This document shows, in pieces, positions 35,390 through 45,057 of a stretch of DNA of 64,000 bases. The stretch is taken from assembly GCA_026397725.1 (NCBI GenBank), contig JAPLUI010000537.1, forward strand, positions 51,339 to 115,338, in the 5' to 3' direction. The position numbers and the translations under genes were made by a program. This stretch comes from Verrucomicrobiota bacterium. Lineage in GTDB: Bacteria > Verrucomicrobiota > Verrucomicrobiia > Verrucomicrobiales > Akkermansiaceae. The notes below the pieces were generated by a model. That model made no database searches. It saw only the letters and a list, made by a program, of their open reading frames with translations, and was not told the origin of the DNA. Position 1 is the stretch's first letter. Each line of letters opens with the position of its first letter.

Positions 35390-38269
35390 TCATTTTGGTG
35401 ATTTGCCCTGGTTTCCAGGAGCTTCATCCACGAACACGCCAGACACCGCGGCATTATCCCCTGCGGTCTTGCGTGCTTTGATCGTCGCCGGTCCGGTCAC
35501 GTCCCAGGAAAGGTAGATGCCCGCGTTGGCTTCGGCCACCGTCGCCACCTGCGCGTCATGCACCTTGCCATCGCGGGACTCGACCGTGATCTCCATGCCG
35601 CGCTTGCCGTTGTCATAGTCCATCACGTACACGGTCAGTCGGTATGCCTTGCCGGCGGGTGCGCCCACATCCATCGTGAATTGATCGCCCGTCGTCCAAC
35701 ATGCCGCGATCTTTGGGCCGGTCGTCCCTGGCGGCAGAGCCAGGACCCGGGCGCTGCCATCGTCGTTAGGCCAGACAAAAGCAGGCGCGGAAGTGGTTAG
35801 AGCATAAGCACCGGCCGCTTCGATTTTCCGGCCGGCCAGCCACGCGGCGGTGGCGCCAAATGCACCGGGCCAGGCGCCGGCGGTGCTGGTGTCACGCCTG
35901 CGCTTGATGCTGGCCGCCTGTGCGGCGTCCTGAAGGCTGGTATCCTTCGTGATCGTGGTCGCGTCGAAGGTCGCGCTTGCCTGGCCCGAGGCGTCGAGCG
36001 TGATCCCGCGGTTTTCAACGCCCTTCTTGCCGGGTTTCCAGATGACCACTTGCGCGGACGCGTTGGGAACGCCCTTCAGAACAACCGTTAGACCGGAGCC
36101 TGCGATCTTCTCCGTGTATTGAGTTACGGGCGCATCGGCATAGAGCACCTGTGGCACGTCCTCGTGCTTCTCCTGGATCCAGAAGGCGGCGCAACGCTCC
36201 AAGCCAGCATCGAGGTTGATCGGCAAGCCGCTTTCCTTCAATTGGGCCCCGGAAAACGAGCCGCAATAGCGGTGGTTGAACTTGCCGCCCGACAACATCG
36301 TGATGTCCTCTACCAGATAGGTCTTGGCCGGGTCGAGCCAACGCAGCTTGGCGTTGAAAGCATTCTCCTTGGACAGTTTGAGATGGTTGATGGCAAACAA
36401 CAACGCCTTGGTTTTGTTTTCGTCGGTGAACATCCACGACCAGGGGCCTTCGTTCTTCTGCCAGTCGGTACCGTTGTGAACCGGGCGCAGAAGTTCGTTC
36501 AGCACCGCCTTGAACCGCGGATTTTTCCGCCACTCGTTGAACGCCCGCAAATGGGCGATGGATTCGGTCGACCAACCGTCCGGCATGGAGTAGATGGTGG
36601 TGTGGCGGGCCAGCAGAAACTGATAGTACCAGAGCGGCGTGTCCTGCCAGGCCGTGGCACTCCCGTCCTCACCCCACGTCGAAAGCATCCCTTCGAGCGG
36701 AAACGTTCCCACGCAGTCGAACAAGTCGCGCACGTCATCGCGGGTGTCGGTGCGCCGGAACATGCCGACGATGCCGTTGTCGGCCAGGTGGATCAGGCCC
36801 ACGTTTTCCTGATATCTGGCTGGCGGGGTGGGAGGTGCCGGGTTGTCGATCTCGCACGTCACCTGCATCATGAAATCCGGGTATTTGTGCGCGATGGTAT
36901 TCATATACCGGTGCAGGCCCAGGATTTTGCGGTACACCGAGTCGCTGGGATGGGAATAAGTCGTTACCGCGTCGGTCTTCCATAACAAGCCGGCGTCCAA
37001 CTGGTCCCATGCGGTGTGGTATTTTCCGATGAGGGTATCTTCCAACTGCTTGAGTTTGAGATCGATATTGGCCGGATCGGCGCAGTCGCGCCCTTGTCCC
37101 CAGCCATTGTAGCAATACTTCCCTTGCAGGCTGAACCAGTGCCCCGGCTTCATGCCGCTTTCCATGATGAAGTCGCAGAGCGCCGGCATGTTGGATGTCC
37201 AGCCGTCCTTGGGCTCGAAACCGTCTTCCGGGGCATACCAGAAGTCGTCGAAATGGATGCGGTCGAAGCCGGCCGCCGCGGCCTTCGGGATGACGCTGTT
37301 GCGGTACTTCGCCTCCGTGCGCCCCTCTTTGTTATACCAGATCCAGTCATTCGTGGTGAGTTGATGCGTCGGATCGTGATACTTGAAGCGCTTGCGCAAG
37401 TGCTCCGCGGCGGCGACGCGGCCATCCAGGGCATCGCCTTTGAACACGCCGACATTGACCGAGAAATACTCCACTTCCTCGCCCGGGAAGAGGACCAGTT
37501 GAACGGCTTTGGGATTGGTGGCGACAGCCACGGTGGCGGCCTGTGTTTTCGCGCCTTGCTGCCAAACGTTCAAATGCAACAGCCTCTCGCTGGGTTGGCC
37601 CTTTGCGCCGCCCCCCTCCAGACAGGTGGACCAGTTGTTTTCAGGCAAAACAAACAGGCCGTGTCCGTCGTCATAGTGGATCAGGCCACCGCGCCCGCCC
37701 CGCGCGAGATTTTCCTGACTGGTATTCCAGCGGGTAAAACCTTCGACGAAGTGCAGCTTGCGCGGACGGTCGGGCAGGTTCAGGTCGAACACCTCCGAGG
37801 CATTGATCGTCACATCCTTGTCCGTCCCGTTCCTAACGAACGAGAAATACCGCAGCGCCGCCGGGCCATTGTAGATCTCAAACACCTGCCGCGTGGAGAA
37901 CGCTACGGGCTTCGTGCGGGAAAGCGTGATCTCCAACCGCTGGCCCCACGGCTTGCCGTACAACTCGATGGCTTTCGTGGTCGCGCCGTCGAGCGTCCAT
38001 GCGCCGTCATCCGCGGCAACGGCCACGCCGTCGAGCTGGTGCGTGAACAGCGGTGCCGCGGCCTGCCCCTTGAGATAGTCCACGTTTGCCGCCAGGTTCC
38101 GGAGGCTGTCCACGCGCAGTTTTCCCTCCGCAAAGGAAACGCTCGCCTGCAAGGTGTCATTGCGCAGCGTCCAGACCTTGCCGTTGGCCGTAATCGACGC
38201 CGGTTCTTCCGCCAGCGCTGCCCCTGCAAATAACCCAACCACCCACAATAGTGCAGACGTTTTCATCAT
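35390..38269 (-). CDS. GH36-like (clan GH-D) alpha-galactosidase-type glycosidase
   Basis: Start taken at 38269 (MMKTSALLWVVGLFAGAALA). An upstream in-frame start near 38346 (MPMQMMKLFSTS) is conserved at DNA level in the GH43-like pair and may be used. Roughly 960 residues: N-terminal super-sandwich (WGQRLEITLSRTKPVAFSTR), TIM barrel with FDRIHFDDFWYAPEDGFEPK, MKPGHWFSLQGKYCYNGWGQ, HTAWDQLDAGLLWKTD and LIHLADNGIVGMFRRTDTRD. WGEDGSATAW and a C-terminal sandwich follow, plus an extra module (YRLTVYVMDYDNGKRGMEIT). The Asp of WDQLDAG is the likely nucleophile by analogy. The exact family is not certain. A copy of its C-terminal half lies at 42639-43796. Confidence 0.78.
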   Translation of the reverse strand: MMKTSALLWVVGLFAGAALAEEPASITANGKVWTLRNDTLQASVSFAEGKLRVDSLRNLAANVDYLKGQAAAPLFTHQLDGVAVAADDGAWTLDGATTKAIELYGKPWGQRLEITLSRTKPVAFSTRQVFEIYNGPAALRYFSFVRNGTDKDVTINASEVFDLNLPDRPRKLHFVEGFTRWNTSQENLARGGRGGLIHYDDGHGLFVLPENNWSTCLEGGGAKGQPSERLLHLNVWQQGAKTQAATVAVATNPKAVQLVLFPGEEVEYFSVNVGVFKGDALDGRVAAAEHLRKRFKYHDPTHQLTTNDWIWYNKEGRTEAKYRNSVIPKAAAAGFDRIHFDDFWYAPEDGFEPKDGWTSNMPALCDFIMESGMKPGHWFSLQGKYCYNGWGQGRDCADPANIDLKLKQLEDTLIGKYHTAWDQLDAGLLWKTDAVTTYSHPSDSVYRKILGLHRYMNTIAHKYPDFMMQVTCEIDNPAPPTPPARYQENVGLIHLADNGIVGMFRRTDTRDDVRDLFDCVGTFPLEGMLSTWGEDGSATAWQDTPLWYYQFLLARHTTIYSMPDGWSTESIAHLRAFNEWRKNPRFKAVLNELLRPVHNGTDWQKNEGPWSWMFTDENKTKALLFAINHLKLSKENAFNAKLRWLDPAKTYLVEDITMLSGGKFNHRYCGSFSGAQLKESGLPINLDAGLERCAAFWIQEKHEDVPQVLYADAPVTQYTEKIAGSGLTVVLKGVPNASAQVVIWKPGKKGVENRGITLDASGQASATFDATTITKDTSLQDAAQAASIKRRRDTSTAGAWPGAFGATAAWLAGRKIEAAGAYALTTSAPAFVWPNDDGSARVLALPPGTTGPKIAACWTTGDQFTMDVGAPAGKAYRLTVYVMDYDNGKRGMEITVESRDGKVHDAQVATVAEANAGIYLSWDVTGPATIKARKTAGDNAAVSGVFVDEAPGNQGKSPK

Positions 38270-38331
38270 GCTTGTCGCCTTTCTGTGCTCTGCTTGTTCA
38301 TTTGTTTCGTTAGATGTAGAAAATAGTTTCA

Positions 38332-38379
38332 TCATTTGCATTGGCATGTGAGTTGTATACTGCTGTAGTCTGTCACTTC
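38332..38379 (-). promoter_or_regulatory. Upstream motif shared with the GH43-like pair, copy 1
   Basis: Read towards the gene: GAAGTGACAG, ACTACAGCAG, TATACAACTCACATGCC, then AATGCAAATGATGAA. The same order stands before the two GH43-like genes (48282-48324 and 49496-49535). TATACA is a plausible -10 element. The block runs to a potential start codon, so part of the conservation may be coding. Confidence 0.55.
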
Positions 38380-38435
38380 GTTCATTGAATGAGTCTCTTT
38401 TGTGTTTCAGGTAGATCAAGGACAACCTGGGGGAA

Positions 38436-38925
38436 TCACCACTTTTCCAAGCGTTTGAGGATATCCGGCTGGGTGGCTTCGGGTGCGGCGAGGCAGAGGT
38501 AGAGGCCGTTAGGTTTCATGGCGGCGATGAACGGCTCCAACTCGTGAAGTTGGAGGTCCACGATCACACCCTTGCCGGCGGCCTGGATTTTCCTGATGAC
38601 CGGCAGCCATTGCAGGATCGGCGCATCCTCACCCACTCCGTGTACCCACTGGATCGCCTGAATCTCCGGGATGGCCAGGATGCGGTCGAGATGCCGGAGC
38701 ATGCCTTGGCCGTCAAGGTGAAAAAAAATAGTCCACCTGGAACTCCGCGTCGAACCAACGCGACCGAATGTCCGGCCAGGTCCGTCCCGCAAGCAGGTGC
38801 CCGCCCGCGAAGTCGGCGTTGTGCTCCGTGAAGCGCACCGGAGGCCGGTCCAGCAGGTCGTGCGCGAACCACGCGTCGATGCGCTGCATCGCGCTATCAA
38901 AATCCCTCTTGCCTTGTAGTTCCAT
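38436..38925 (-). pseudogene. URO-D superfamily protein, internally deleted and frameshifted
   Basis: The N-terminal part (38925 to about 38725) reads MELQGKRDFDSAMQRIDAWF, DRPPVRFTEHNADFAG and WFDAEFQVDYFF. It switches frame at an A-run near 38730 to FHLDGQGMLRHLDRILAIPE, IQWVHGVGEDAPILQWLPVI and LKRLEKW. These are the two ends of uroporphyrinogen-decarboxylase-superfamily proteins of the kind often found beside glycosidases. About 200 central residues are missing. Such proteins are not heme enzymes in this context; several are suspected corrinoid-type methyltransferases. Another URO-D scrap lies at 59005-59160. Confidence 0.7.
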
Positions 38926-39002
38926 GATGTTTTAGGGATAACTCAAGACTGCAAGATGGAAGACGCAATGGGAAGAGGAAGAGTTAGCTGTTGTTGGCAA
39001 AA

Positions 39003-39078
39003 GGTAGGGCGGATCCGGCCTCGGTCCGCCCACTTATCCGTCCGCATGGGCGGCGAGAAGGCGCGGTGCATGAAGGGG
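39003..39078. repeat. Dispersed hairpin repeat, copy 3 (partial)
   Basis: GTAGGGCGGATCCGGCCTCGG, then TCCGCATGGGCGGCGAGAAG and GCGCGGTGCATGAAGG align with copies 1 and 2. The hairpins are less perfect here, and there is no operator module beside it. It lies just downstream of the surface-protein gene 39153-41975, where a terminator would be expected. Confidence 0.5.
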
Positions 39079-39152
39079 TACATGTGCTGTTTCACCCTCA
39101 GGGGGAGTTTGGGACAAGCGAGGCCGCTTGTCCCTACCGGTATAGATCCGCC

Positions 39153-41975
39153 TCACTCCGCCGCTTGCACGCGCACGAAGAGTGTGCCGCCGAGCGGTGG
39201 CGTGGAACCGCTGAGCGTGACTTCCACCGTCTCGACGTCGCCGACAGTGCCGACGCTTGCGGACACGGCGGCCGGGCCGTCCCAAGTCTGCAGGTCCGTC
39301 GAAGTCCACACCGTGTAGGCGAGGCCTGTGCCAACCGTCCGGGTGTAGCTGAACGTGCCTGCGGCCTTGTCGAGCTGCACTTTGATCGGGTTGACCGAGG
39401 TACCGCTGGTGGGATCAAGACCGAAGGCGTATTCCTGGAAGTTGGTCATGGCGTCACCATCGTAGTCGCCGCCGGCGGGTTCACCAGGAATGCCGTGGGT
39501 GGACGCCCAGGCCTCGTAGGTCAGGGTGGCACCCGCGGCCTCAAGGGTGAAGCCGTTAACGCGGGCGCTGTTCCCAGCATTGTTATTACCTGTGACTTTA
39601 AACTCCAGCGTGGTGCCAGTGATTGAGTAAATGCCGATTCCATACGTTGATGGATTGGTGGAATTCGCGGTGCCAGCATTGGTAATTGTCACCGTTGAGC
39701 CGGTCGTGGAGCCGTCCGGGTTTACATGGTACACCCCGGCCGCCGTGCTAGACTCGACACACCACACCTTCAAGTTATAGTTGCCCGCGCTCAAACCGCT
39801 GATGGCGACCTTTACGTAACCAGTCAGGTAGCTTGCGTTATCGTATAGGGCATCCGTGGTGAGGTTATCGCCACCCCCCCATCGGTAAAAGTCTCCGGAG
39901 CCGGAGTGAGAGCACGTTACCGCGTACGAACCGATAGTTGTGGGACCAAGGCCTGTGACGCCGGTGAATCCCGCCATCACGGGATCGCCCGGACGCCCGA
40001 AATCCACCATTAGAGGTACCAATGGAGCACCGGCGATTTCCTGAGAGACGGCATCCGAGGTGCTGGGCGCATTGCCGCTGTCGCCCACATAGTGCGCGGC
40101 TATGCTGTGGGTGCCGTTCGCCAGGGTGCTGTTGGTGGTGAAGCTGGCCTGATAGACCCCACCGCCCACATCGGCCAACGGCTGGGTGTCCAACAGTGTG
40201 GTTCCATCACGGAATTCGACGTTGCCAGTGGGTGCGCTCCCGGTGACGGTGGCGGTGAAGGTGAGGGAATCACTGTAGTTGGCGGGAGAGGAGCCAACCG
40301 TGCGAGCCAGGGTGGTGGTGGAGATGGCGGCCGTGAAGACATCAAGTGTGAAGCCGTTGATTCGAGGGCCTCCTCCAACGCCTCCAGGGCCATGTGATCC
40401 GGTGATCAGCAGTTGCATGGTTCCTCCGCTGACAGTGAAGGGTCCGGTTGCTTGAACTTCAGGCGAGGAGTCGGTATATGCATTGCCCGTGTTGGAAATA
40501 CTCAAGGTGGACCCGGTGGTGTTAGTCCCTGGGTTCACAGCGACAGTTGTCCCGTTGCTACCGTCCAAGTCGATCCCCCACACCGTCAGGTTATAGGTGC
40601 CGTCGGCCAGACCGCTGATGTTCAGTTCGAGGGCTCCATTGCCGTTATTGTTATTGTAAAGGAAATCCCTAATGAGCGCTTGCGTGCCGGAGCCGCCCCT
40701 ACTGAAAGTCCCTTCCTGGTTCCCGCCCCACGAGACCGTGTATCCCCCGATGGTTTGGGGGCTGGTGCTCATGCCGGTGAATCCCGACGCTACGGGACCG
40801 TTGCCAAAATCCACCTTTAGAGGGACAAATGGAGCACCGACGATCTCCTGAGAGACGGCGTTCGAGGTGCTGGGGGCGTTGCCGCCTTCGCCCACATAGT
40901 GCGCGGTAATGCTGTGGGTACCGTTCGCCAGGATGCTGCTGGTGGTGAAGCTGGCCTGATAGACCCCGCCGCCCACATCGGCCAACGCCTGGGTGTCCAA
41001 CAGTGTGGTTCCACCGTAGAATTGGACGTTGCCAGTGGGAGTGCTCCCGGTGACGGTGGCAGTGAAGGTGAGGGAATCACTGTGGTTGGCGGGCGAGGAG
41101 CCAGCCGTGCGCTCCAGGGTGGTGGTGGTGACGGCCAAAGGGGTGGCTTCAAGGGTGAAACCGTTAACGCGGGCGCTGTTGGGGGCCCCACCAAAATTAT
41201 TCTGACCTGTGACTCTAAACTCCAGCTTGCCGCCCACATCGGCCAACGGCTGGGTGTCCAACAGCGTGGCGCCCTCGTAAAATTCGACGTTGCCACCAGG
41301 GGTACTCCCCCCGGTGACGGTGGCGGTGAAGGTGAGGGAATCACTATAGTTGGCGGGCGAGGAGCCAACCGTGCGCTCCAGGGTGGTGGTGGTGACGGCC
41401 AAAGGGGTGGCTTCAAGGGTGAAACCGTTAACGCGGGCGCTGTTGGGGGCCCCACCAAAATTATTCTGACCTGTGACTCTAAACTCCAGCGTGTCGCCAG
41501 TGATTGCGTAGGTGCCGATTCCATACGTTGATGGATTGGTGGAATCTGCGGTGCCGGTGTTGGTTATCGTCACCGTTGAGCCGGTCGTGGAGCCGTCCGG
41601 ATTTACATGGTACACCCCTGTCGCCGTGGCAGACTCGACACACCACACCTTCAAAGTATAGTTGCCCGGGCTCAAACCGCTGATGGCGACCTTTACGTAA
41701 CCAGTGAGGTAGTTTGCGTTATCGTATAGGGCATCCGAGGTGAGGTTATCGCCCCCCGCCCATCTGTAAATGTCTCCGCCGCCGGAGTGAGAGCACGTTA
41801 TCGTGTACGAATCGATGGTTGTAGGACCAAGGCCAGTGACGGCGGTGAATCCCGACATCACGGGATCGCCCGGACGCCCGAAATCCACGCTGAGTAACGG
41901 CGCGGCCGATGCTTGCGTGGCGAAGGCTGCCAGGATGGCGGCCAGGAGTTGGATGGTTAGGCTGGTTCTTTTCAT
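39153..41975 (-). CDS. Large surface protein with lectin-like and Ig-like repeats
   Basis: 940 residues; signal peptide MKRTSLTIQLLAAILAAFATQASAA cleaved near residue 25. Three copies of a domain of about 160 residues start with VDFGRPGDPVMSGFTAV or VDFGNGPVASGFTGM and end NSARVNGFTLEA (about 28-195, 395-555 and 690-840). They resemble a malectin-like carbohydrate-binding fold. Ig-like repeats (SSPANYSDSLTFTATVTG) lie between them. The segment LEFRVTGQNNFGGAPNSARV is duplicated almost exactly, the result of an internal recombination. The C-terminal DYDGDAMTNFQEYAFGLDP tail ends FVRVQAAE, shared with 4427-7579. Divergent upstream region holds copy 1 of the AraC-type module. Probably a cell-surface glycan binder. 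Confidence 0.83.
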   Translation of the reverse strand: MKRTSLTIQLLAAILAAFATQASAAPLLSVDFGRPGDPVMSGFTAVTGLGPTTIDSYTITCSHSGGGDIYRWAGGDNLTSDALYDNANYLTGYVKVAISGLSPGNYTLKVWCVESATATGVYHVNPDGSTTGSTVTITNTGTADSTNPSTYGIGTYAITGDTLEFRVTGQNNFGGAPNSARVNGFTLEATPLAVTTTTLERTVGSSPANYSDSLTFTATVTGGSTPGGNVEFYEGATLLDTQPLADVGGKLEFRVTGQNNFGGAPNSARVNGFTLEATPLAVTTTTLERTAGSSPANHSDSLTFTATVTGSTPTGNVQFYGGTTLLDTQALADVGGGVYQASFTTSSILANGTHSITAHYVGEGGNAPSTSNAVSQEIVGAPFVPLKVDFGNGPVASGFTGMSTSPQTIGGYTVSWGGNQEGTFSRGGSGTQALIRDFLYNNNNGNGALELNISGLADGTYNLTVWGIDLDGSNGTTVAVNPGTNTTGSTLSISNTGNAYTDSSPEVQATGPFTVSGGTMQLLITGSHGPGGVGGGPRINGFTLDVFTAAISTTTLARTVGSSPANYSDSLTFTATVTGSAPTGNVEFRDGTTLLDTQPLADVGGGVYQASFTTNSTLANGTHSIAAHYVGDSGNAPSTSDAVSQEIAGAPLVPLMVDFGRPGDPVMAGFTGVTGLGPTTIGSYAVTCSHSGSGDFYRWGGGDNLTTDALYDNASYLTGYVKVAISGLSAGNYNLKVWCVESSTAAGVYHVNPDGSTTGSTVTITNAGTANSTNPSTYGIGIYSITGTTLEFKVTGNNNAGNSARVNGFTLEAAGATLTYEAWASTHGIPGEPAGGDYDGDAMTNFQEYAFGLDPTSGTSVNPIKVQLDKAAGTFSYTRTVGTGLAYTVWTSTDLQTWDGPAAVSASVGTVGDVETVEVTLSGSTPPLGGTLFVRVQAAE

Positions 41976-42042
41976 GGACGTTGTTGGTTGGTTGTCTGCA
42001 CCAGTATTGTCATGAATTCGCTGGTGTTGCGCTAATGACTAT

Positions 42043-42200
42043 GCCTGAAGCGGTGGCAGGCGTCAATGGACGATGGCGACATTTTCATGGACTTTACGGA
42101 CCGACGTGGCAGGCTTCGTTGATGTTTTGGAGAGCGAGAGCAAATGGCAACCTAGAAAATAGCGCCAGAGCTGGCCGCGGCCCGCACCGCCGCAGCCCGG
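42043..42200. promoter_or_regulatory. Surface-gene/araC divergent module, copy 1 (araC end decayed)
   Basis: GCGGTGGCAGGCGTCAATGG, then ACATTTTCATGGACTTTACG and GACCGACGTGGCAGGCTTCG match the regions at 44793-44876 and 45872-45950. Beyond it (to about 42200) a degenerate version of the araC 5' end can be followed (GGCAACCTAGAAAATA, CCGCGGCCCGCACCGCC, GGGAAGTCACCG), with no open frame left. The original unit was thus a surface-protein gene divergent from an araC gene. Confidence 0.6.
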
Positions 42201-42241
42201 GAAGTCACCGGTTGGTTAAGCTCACTAACGCTCGCACCGCG

Positions 42242-42448
42242 TTCAACCCGAAAACGGAAGTTGAAATCCGAGATTCGGTCTTGAAACCACGGATTTCACG
42301 GATTTCACGGATTTTTGGGTATGGATTTCCGCACCATTTCCAACTTCGGAGAAGTTGCAAATGGAACCTCTTTCAATCTGTGAAATCCGTGTAATCTGTG
42401 GTTGATCTAACTGATATTTCAAATCAAACTCCGGAGTTCGGGTTCAGA
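42242..42448. repeat. Imperfect inverted repeat of about 200 bp (MITE-like)
   Basis: The inner arms are ACCACGGATTTCACGGATTTC (from 42286) and AATCTGTGAAATCCGTGTAA (from 42375). The outer arms are TTCAACCCGAAAACGGAAG (42242) and CTCCGGAGTTCGGGTTCAG (to 42448). The inner sequence resembles the widespread CACAGATTACACGGATTTCAC-type intergenic repeat. No open frame inside. Confidence 0.55.
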
Positions 42449-42477
42449 ATCCCAAGTCCCCTCAGCCGGGGAAATCA

Positions 42478-42620
42478 CGGCGCGGCGGGCCCTCCGGGGT
42501 GTAGCCCTCCAGGGTGTAGCCCTACGGGGCGGAATCCCGCCACGCCGGGTGCCATGAGGGCCGCCACTCCATCAGCGGCGGCCCCGGTTTCATCCGGAGA
42601 AAATCCGAGAACTCCGGAAA
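42478..42620. repeat. Dispersed hairpin repeat, tail only (copy 4)
   Basis: CACGGCGCGGCGGGCCCTCC, a run of GGGTGTAGCCCT units, GGGCCGCCACTCCATCAGCGG and CCCCGGTTTCATCCGGAG match the distal parts of copies 1 and 2. The two leading hairpins are missing. Confidence 0.45.
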
Positions 42621-42638
42621 ACCGCTGATCCAGCCGTT

Positions 42639-43796
42639 TCAGGGCACCGTGGGTTCGACCCTGACGCGCAGGAAGCCCTTGGGCATGGTGGCGGGAACCT
42701 CCGAGCCGATGAGGGTGAAACAGCGGTATTCGTAGCCTGGGCCGGGCGGAGGCAGGGCGGCAATGGCGGCAATGGTAGCTGGAGCAGTCATATCGTTGGT
42801 CCAGATCGCCACATCGGAAATCGTGATGTTATCAAACGTCACGGTCACCTTTCCCGAGGAGTCGAGACTGACCGCACGATTTTCGACGCCCATCTTGGTT
42901 GGTTTGTAAATGACCATCTGCGCCATCGCGTTAGGGATGCCGTTGAGTATGACCGTGAGACCGGAACCATCGATTTTCTCCGTGTAGCTGGTCACGGCCG
43001 CATCGGCATAGAGCACCTGTGGCACGTCCTCGTGCTTCTCCTGGATCCAGAAGGCGGCGCAACGCGCCGGGCCCGCACTGAGGTCGATCGGCAAGCCGCT
43101 GTCCTTCAATTGGGCTCCGGAAAACGAGCCGCAAAAGCGGTGGTTGAACTTGCCGCCGGGCAACATCGTGATGTCCTCGACCAGATAGGTCTTGGCCGGG
43201 TCGAGCCAACGCAGCTTGGCGTTGAAAGCATTCTCCTGGGACAGCGTGAGATGGTTGAGGGCAAACAGCAACGCCTTGGTTTTGTTTTCGTCCACGAACA
43301 TCCACGACCAGGGGCCTTCGTTGTTCTGCCAGTCGGCACCGTTGTAAACGGGCCGCGGCAGTTCGTTGAGCACCGCCTTGAACCGTGGATTCTTCCGCCA
43401 GTCATTGAAGGCCCGCAAGTGGGCGATGGAGTCGGTCGACCAGCCGTCCGGCATGGAGTAGATGGTGGTGTGGCGGGCCAGCAGGAACTGATAGTACCAG
43501 AGCGGCGTGTCCTGCCAGGCCGTGGCGCTCCCGTCCTCGCCCCACGTCGAAAGCAGCCCTTCGAGCGGAAACGTTCCCACGCAGTCGAACAAGTCGCGCA
43601 CGTCATCGCGGGTGTCGGTGTGCCGGAACATGCCGACGATGCCGTTATCGGCGAGGTGGATCAGACCCACGTTTTCCTGGTATCTGGCCGGCGGGGTGGG
43701 AGGTGCCGGGTTGTCGATCTCGCACGTCACCTGCATCATGAAATCCGGGTATTGGTGCGCGATGGTATTCATATAGCGGTGCAGGCCCAGGATTTG
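42639..43796 (-). pseudogene. C-terminal copy of the GH36-like gene
   Basis: From the junction near 43797 the sequence follows the middle and C-terminus of 35390-38269 (GLHRYMNTIAHQYPDFMMQV, NVGLIHLADNGIVGMFRHTD, SWMFVDENKTKALLFALNHL) at very high identity. It then diverges after TFDNITISDVAIWTNDMT and ends in an unrelated tail (MPKGFLRVRVEPTVP). The N-terminal sandwich and the barrel half with HTAWDQLDAG are absent. At the junction the frame of the preceding surface-protein fragment does not continue. A translation start at 43772 is possible but would lack a signal peptide. Confidence 0.75.
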
Positions 43797-44716
43797 TTAT
43801 TGAAATCCTCCAAAGTGGTGCTGCCATCGATGGTGTATTTGACGCCGTCCTTGGTTGCCGTGGTTTGGACATGTACTCCGACAGGGAATTCCGTGCCCGC
43901 TCGCACTGGAATGATGAGCATCATGGCCTTATTCACCGTGTCATAGTCACTTGTTGAGATCAACGAATACACCTTGCCCTTGTCCGCACCGTTAGACGGG
44001 TTGCCGTTGAGGGCGAATTCCATAAGGTTGTTCTGGCCGTCGCCGTCCGCATCGCCGGCCTGGCCTGTTTTGGTGCCGACATCGTAGTGGCTGATCCAAT
44101 TGGCGAAGATGGTCTTGAACGTGGCGGTGATGGAATGATTTCCCGTGACATTGGTGAATGTATAGCTCCCCGACGTCATGGCACCACTGTTGTTCACGCC
44201 ATCCACCCGCACCTGCTCGATCACATAGCCGTCGTTGGCGGTGATCGTGAACGTCTTGCTGGTGCCCGAGGCCACCTCGACGCCGCCCGTCGGATCGATG
44301 ATGCCACCGGTGCTGGCGGAGGCGGTGATGAGGTTGCCGGAGAAGGCGTCGAGGGTGAAGCCGTTAACGCGGGCGCTGTTATCAGCAGGATCAAGGTATA
44401 GTTGCCCGCGCTCAAACCGCAGATGGCGACCTTTACGTAACCAGTCAGGTAGCTTGCGTTATCGTATAGGGCATCCGAGGTGAGGTCATCGCCACCCCCC
44501 CCATCGGTAAAAGTCTCCGGAGCCGGAGTGAGAGCACGTTACCGCGTACGAACCGATAGTTGTAGGACCAAGGCCTGTGACGGCGGTGAATCCCGCCATC
44601 ACGGGATCGCCCGGACGCCCAAAATCCACGCTGAGTAACGGCGCGGCCGATGCTTGCGTGGCGAAGGCTGCCAGGATGGCGGCCAGGAGTTTGAGGTGTA
44701 GGTTTGTTCTTTTCAT
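43797..44716 (-). pseudogene. Surface-protein gene fragment, frameshifted and deleted
   Basis: Begins at 44716 with the signal peptide and domain of the 39153-41975 protein (MKRTNLHLKLLAAILAAFAT, VDFGRPGDPVMAGFTAV). It breaks at a C-run (44494-44501, eight Cs versus seven in the intact copy). The domain then jumps from NYTL to the NSARVNGFTL end. A different tail follows: GGVEVASGTSKTFTITANDG, TNVTGNHSITATFK, FANWISHYDVGTKTG and DADGDGQNNLMEFALNGNPS. That tail is cut by the GH36-like copy. The same tail type appears at 59180-59707. Confidence 0.7.
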
Positions 44717-44792
44717 GGACGTTGTTTGTTGATAGAAGGTGGTCCGAATCATTGTCATGATGTTAGAAGCGGGCTCTTACGCACGCATCGTG

Positions 44793-45020
44793 CCTGGAGC
44801 AGTGGCAGGTGTCAATGGACGAAAGCGACATTTACATGGACTTTGAGGACCGTCGTGGCAGACTACGCTCATGATCAGTCGAACGGAGGCGATGGGCGAC
44901 ATAGACAATACCGCCCGGCCGGGACGCGGCGCGAAACGCTGCAGCCGGGAAGTCTCCGTGCCTTCGGAGACGGTGAGCGAGCCCCTTTTCACCAAGCAGG
45001 AGCGAATTGAGAAACCCGTC
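44793..45020 (+). pseudogene. araC-type 5' remnant with its divergent control region, copy 2
   Basis: 44793-44876 repeats the control region (CAGTGGCAGGTGTCAATGGA, ACATTTACATGGACTTTGAG, CGTGGCAGACTACGCTCATG). From 44871 the reading frame MISRTEAMGDIDNTARPGRG, then EVSVPSETVSEPLFTKQER, is the N-terminus of the AraC protein at 45947. It then leaves the homology (IEKPVVLREKRQI) and soon stops. Cupin and DNA-binding domains are lost. Nothing else in 44717-45057. Confidence 0.75.
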
Positions 45021-45057
45021 GTTCTCCGTGAGAAACGTCAAATCATGAATCCTGAAT

